Positions 22,436 to 24,615 of a stretch of 24,615 nucleotides of DNA are shown piece after piece; the stretch's first letter is position 1; each line of letters begins with the position of its first letter. Origin of the DNA: a virus; IMG/VR virus record IMGVR_UViG_3300046459_000031, positions 1 through 24,615 of that record; one strand, 5' to 3'. The translations under genes and the position numbers were made by a program. The notes beneath the pieces are model-generated. The model searched no databases and was not told the DNA's origin. It worked only from the letters and a program-made list of their open reading frames with translations.

Positions 22436-22879
22436 TTAAAGCTCCTTGCACATAATAGTCTCCATTGGTTTATATCCCAATCGAGGCAGTATTTTGACTA
22501 AATTAGTAGTGTCCGGAGCATTCCACACCATAAGTTTGGCTCCTTTACTCTTTCCTTTCTTTTCAGTTTCTTTCATCAGCTTTAGGCCCAATGTCGTATC
22601 CCGGAAAAGGGGATCAATAAATAACACATCATTATTGCAAGTAAAGAACCCCCGTGAATGCATCATAGGAGCAAGGTAGGAAATTGAATACCCTACAATG
22701 ATTTCCTCGTAGAAAGCGAATAGGCCGAAACACATACCAGCCGCTTCCATCCGTTCATACATATCATAGTCAGGAGCCAACGGAAAAGGATTGCTTCCGT
22801 TATATACTTCATCATAGTGTTGCTCAAACAAGTCTTCCAGACCTCGAAGAGTGGACACCGGGAGTTCTTTAATATTCAT
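22436..22879 (-). CDS. GNAT-like protein at the gp13 position, 147 aa
   Basis: The sequence has GNAT N-acetyltransferase character: a helix MYERMEAAG, the strands CFGLFAFYEEIIVGYSISYL, then NDVLFIDPLFRDTTLGLKLM, which resembles the acetyl-CoA loop and helix (R93 to L101), and a final GAKLMVW...LPRLGYKP typical of GNAT C termini. It lies between the tail-tube gene and the gp14-like gene, as T7 gp13 (138 aa) does, and podovirus proteins at this site are often GNAT-like. It may be a structural adaptor that kept the fold, or an active acetyltransferase; the classic Q/RxxGxG/A loop is imperfect (RDTTLG). ATG at 22879 overlaps the previous TGA. Confidence 0.82.
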   Translation of the reverse strand: MNIKELPVSTLRGLEDLFEQHYDEVYNGSNPFPLAPDYDMYERMEAAGMCFGLFAFYEEIIVGYSISYLAPMMHSRGFFTCNNDVLFIDPLFRDTTLGLKLMKETEKKGKSKGAKLMVWNAPDTTNLVKILPRLGYKPMETIMCKEL

Positions 22880-24615
22880 GTTATTTGGTTTCCATTAAGT
22901 GTGAGGTTCCAGCCAAGGATTTGCAGGTCTTTCCCTGCTTCAGTTTCGAAGTAGAGGGCGAATGCTTTGCCTCTGCCTCTAAGCTTACTCTTGGTGGTAA
23001 TCACTTCAAATCCGGTATCGTACATATCCGAAATGTTCTCTGTGAAGCGAACCTTCCGATAGCGATACGCTTGGGTTAACGGACTCCACTTATTACTCAC
23101 TACGTTATTAGCGAAAGACCATTGTGCTCGCATGAGACAACTGGATTGGTGTGCAGGGGTTAGGTCTGCATTAACACCTTCTTCCGTTCTATTAAAATGC
23201 ATAATGATATAAGGGGTCTGCTTTTCTGCTCCACTATCGCCGAAGGTAGAATCACCAGTTAGGCAGAATGCATAGGCATCCACTCCCACTCCATCCTTGC
23301 TTACCCAATCTAGCCATGTGGCTTCGTTGTAATAAGATACGGTGTAATAGGGAATCCCTGCTACAAGGTGCACAGCCAAGTATCTAAGGCTCTGTACGTT
23401 GTTAGCAAGCTGCAATGCTGGAATGACAACCTGTTCAGTACCCGCCAGTACATTGTCTACACCGGAGAATACCAAGTCATCTACGAACGAATGTGTGAAG
23501 TTTGCAGTAGTAAATACCCCCATTACCTCTACGCTGTTATCCGCTAGATTCATAATCAGATTCTTCGTCCATGCCTTGAGCGTCAAGTCAAAGATGAGTT
23601 CTGTGGTTTCGGAATCAGCCGTGAAGGCCGTACCCGTCTTAAACACCCACCGAAGCTTCTTAGCAATCTGGTCATACTCCCCGAAAGCCTTAGTCCGAGA
23701 AAGGGCACTAATGCTGTCGTAGTAGCTCTGAATAGTACCAAGGGAAATAGAATCAACCGTCATATCTCCGTACTGGTTCTTGCTCACTGCGTAGATACCA
23801 TCCTCGCTCCAGTAGAAGCAATTGTCACCAGCTACAATCACTGACGACTCAGACAATCCTCCGAAGGTAGAAATCTTACTCACCTTATAATTCGTCGCAT
23901 CGAAGCCCGAATCCTGTGTACCGCCAGTGACAGTCCACACACCGTTAGAGGCTATAACGATAAGATGGGTGTGAAGGTTGCGCATAGCAATAATATTGCG
24001 CGCACCTGAAATTCGAACAAAGCCTCCATCCGTAGCGACGATATCGCTGTTGTCTCGGGACGTAGGATCACCGTCTTGGTAGCAAAGACCGAATTCCTTT
24101 CGGCTCTTAATAAGCTGAGAGAAGAATACATAATTGCTAAGATTGGGGGAGCGCTTATCTCCTCCAACGACTACACCTGCAAAGCCTGAATACCAGATAC
24201 GACCAGCGAAGTCAGTTGTGCACTTCGGACCAGAGTCGGTACGATCCACTACATTAGGCGGAGTGCCTTGTAGCTGGGGATACTTAACCCGGTTAGCTTG
24301 TACAGCGTCCTGACGACTTGTACCGCGTCTCAGAGCATCGATAATGAAATAGCCTTTGGCGCTGTCTAGATTGCTCCCTAGCGACTCGATGTACAGGTTA
24401 GGGTACATCCGTTCAAAAGGCTGCTGGCCCGTTGCTACGGCTTGGAATTGAAGGCCAGTCCACACCTGCTCAGCAGACGAAGGATAAAACCCGCTATTGC
24501 CGGCTGCGTAATTCAGGATGGGGTCTACCGAGCCACCTGTTGAATCTGTTCTAGGGATGCCCCATGATTGATTCTGAAGGTTGTAGTAGTGGTAGGAATC
24601 TAACGTCTTAGTCCG
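22876..24615 (-). CDS. Tail tubular/nozzle protein B (gp12-like), 5' end outside window
   Basis: The frame is open to the right edge (579 residues seen, start beyond 24615). The GTG at 24465 is internal, since coding residues such as WGIPRTDSTGG and AAGNSGFYPSSAEQ precede it in frame. The protein has repeated beta-strand stretches with Asp/Asn/Gly turns and propeller-like segments: GRIWYSGFAGVVVGGD, NLHTHLIVIASNGVWTVTGG, GDNCFYWSEDGIYAVSK. T7 gp12 (794 aa) forms the tail nozzle with a beta-propeller; order before the gp13- and gp14-position genes supports the match. It would be hexameric at the tail tip. Homology is inferred from pattern and synteny. Confidence 0.82.
   Translation of the reverse strand, partial: RTKTLDSYHYYNLQNQSWGIPRTDSTGGSVDPILNYAAGNSGFYPSSAEQVWTGLQFQAVATGQQPFERMYPNLYIESLGSNLDSAKGYFIIDALRRGTSRQDAVQANRVKYPQLQGTPPNVVDRTDSGPKCTTDFAGRIWYSGFAGVVVGGDKRSPNLSNYVFFSQLIKSRKEFGLCYQDGDPTSRDNSDIVATDGGFVRISGARNIIAMRNLHTHLIVIASNGVWTVTGGTQDSGFDATNYKVSKISTFGGLSESSVIVAGDNCFYWSEDGIYAVSKNQYGDMTVDSISLGTIQSYYDSISALSRTKAFGEYDQIAKKLRWVFKTGTAFTADSETTELIFDLTLKAWTKNLIMNLADNSVEVMGVFTTANFTHSFVDDLVFSGVDNVLAGTEQVVIPALQLANNVQSLRYLAVHLVAGIPYYTVSYYNEATWLDWVSKDGVGVDAYAFCLTGDSTFGDSGAEKQTPYIIMHFNRTEEGVNADLTPAHQSSCLMRAQWSFANNVVSNKWSPLTQAYRYRKVRFTENISDMYDTGFEVITTKSKLRGRGKAFALYFETEAGKDLQILGWNLTLNGNQIT

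Noticed and set aside
1-24615. tRNA genes, CRISPR arrays, integrase, attachment sites, transposons, holin-endolysin pair
   Set aside because: None was recognisable by eye. The only peptidoglycan enzyme is the virion-associated transglycosylase, and the only repeats are the linker repeats at the left end.

Overview
The window reads as part of a lytic podovirus-type phage genome from a phage of a Gram-negative bacterium. No chromosomal housekeeping genes, tRNAs, rRNAs, integrase, insertion sequence or CRISPR array were seen. Genes are tightly packed: most stop and start codons overlap or lie within a few bases. Replication proteins resemble those of T7 (fused primase-helicase, family A DNA polymerase, FEN-type exonuclease, acidic-tailed ssDNA-binding protein), but no single-subunit RNA polymerase lies in the window and a small sigma-70/ECF-like protein is present. 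Combined with ThyX and class I ribonucleotide reductase, this recalls the SIO1/Zobellviridae-type podoviruses more than classic Autographiviridae. That placement is an inference from gene content and was not tested.

Layout. (1) 1-713: the end of a GC-rich, repeat-containing accessory gene whose base composition differs clearly from everything downstream. (2) 715-13728, plus strand: one continuous replication and nucleotide-metabolism cluster. In order it holds primase-helicase, HNH-AP2 endonuclease, small basic protein, sigma-like factor, 51-aa protein, DNA polymerase, HNH endonuclease, ssDNA-binding protein, 5'-3' exonuclease, two more HNH-type or related genes, an 82-aa protein, a DUF3310 protein, ThyX, a 56-aa protein, a metallophosphoesterase, MazG, NrdA, a 44-aa protein, NrdB and a 103-aa protein. 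(3) About 13733-13770: an intrinsic terminator hairpin at the convergence point, apparently serving both strands. (4) 13770-24615, minus strand: virion genes transcribed from right to left. In transcription order they are a tail tube/nozzle protein (gp12-like, incomplete at the right edge), a GNAT-like protein (gp13 position), a small internal virion protein (gp14-like), a 1653-aa giant ejection-type protein, a 593-aa internal virion protein, a free-standing lytic transglycosylase, a very basic HNH-derived protein, a Lys/Ala-rich 56-aa protein and a small LND-repeat protein.

How the genes work together. The plus-strand cluster unwinds, primes, copies and recombines phage DNA. NrdA/NrdB, ThyX, MazG and the DUF3310 protein supply and balance dNTPs. 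The sigma-like factor may redirect host RNA polymerase. The minus-strand cluster encodes the tail nozzle and the internal proteins ejected to cross the cell envelope, with a transglycosylase to open peptidoglycan.

Points of most interest are an inverted repeat that would hide the ribosome binding site of the HNH-AP2 gene, the sigma-like factor, heavy use of TTG starts on the plus strand, a near-complete anti-16S Shine-Dalgarno sequence with no normally spaced start codon, and a rearranged ejection-protein module.
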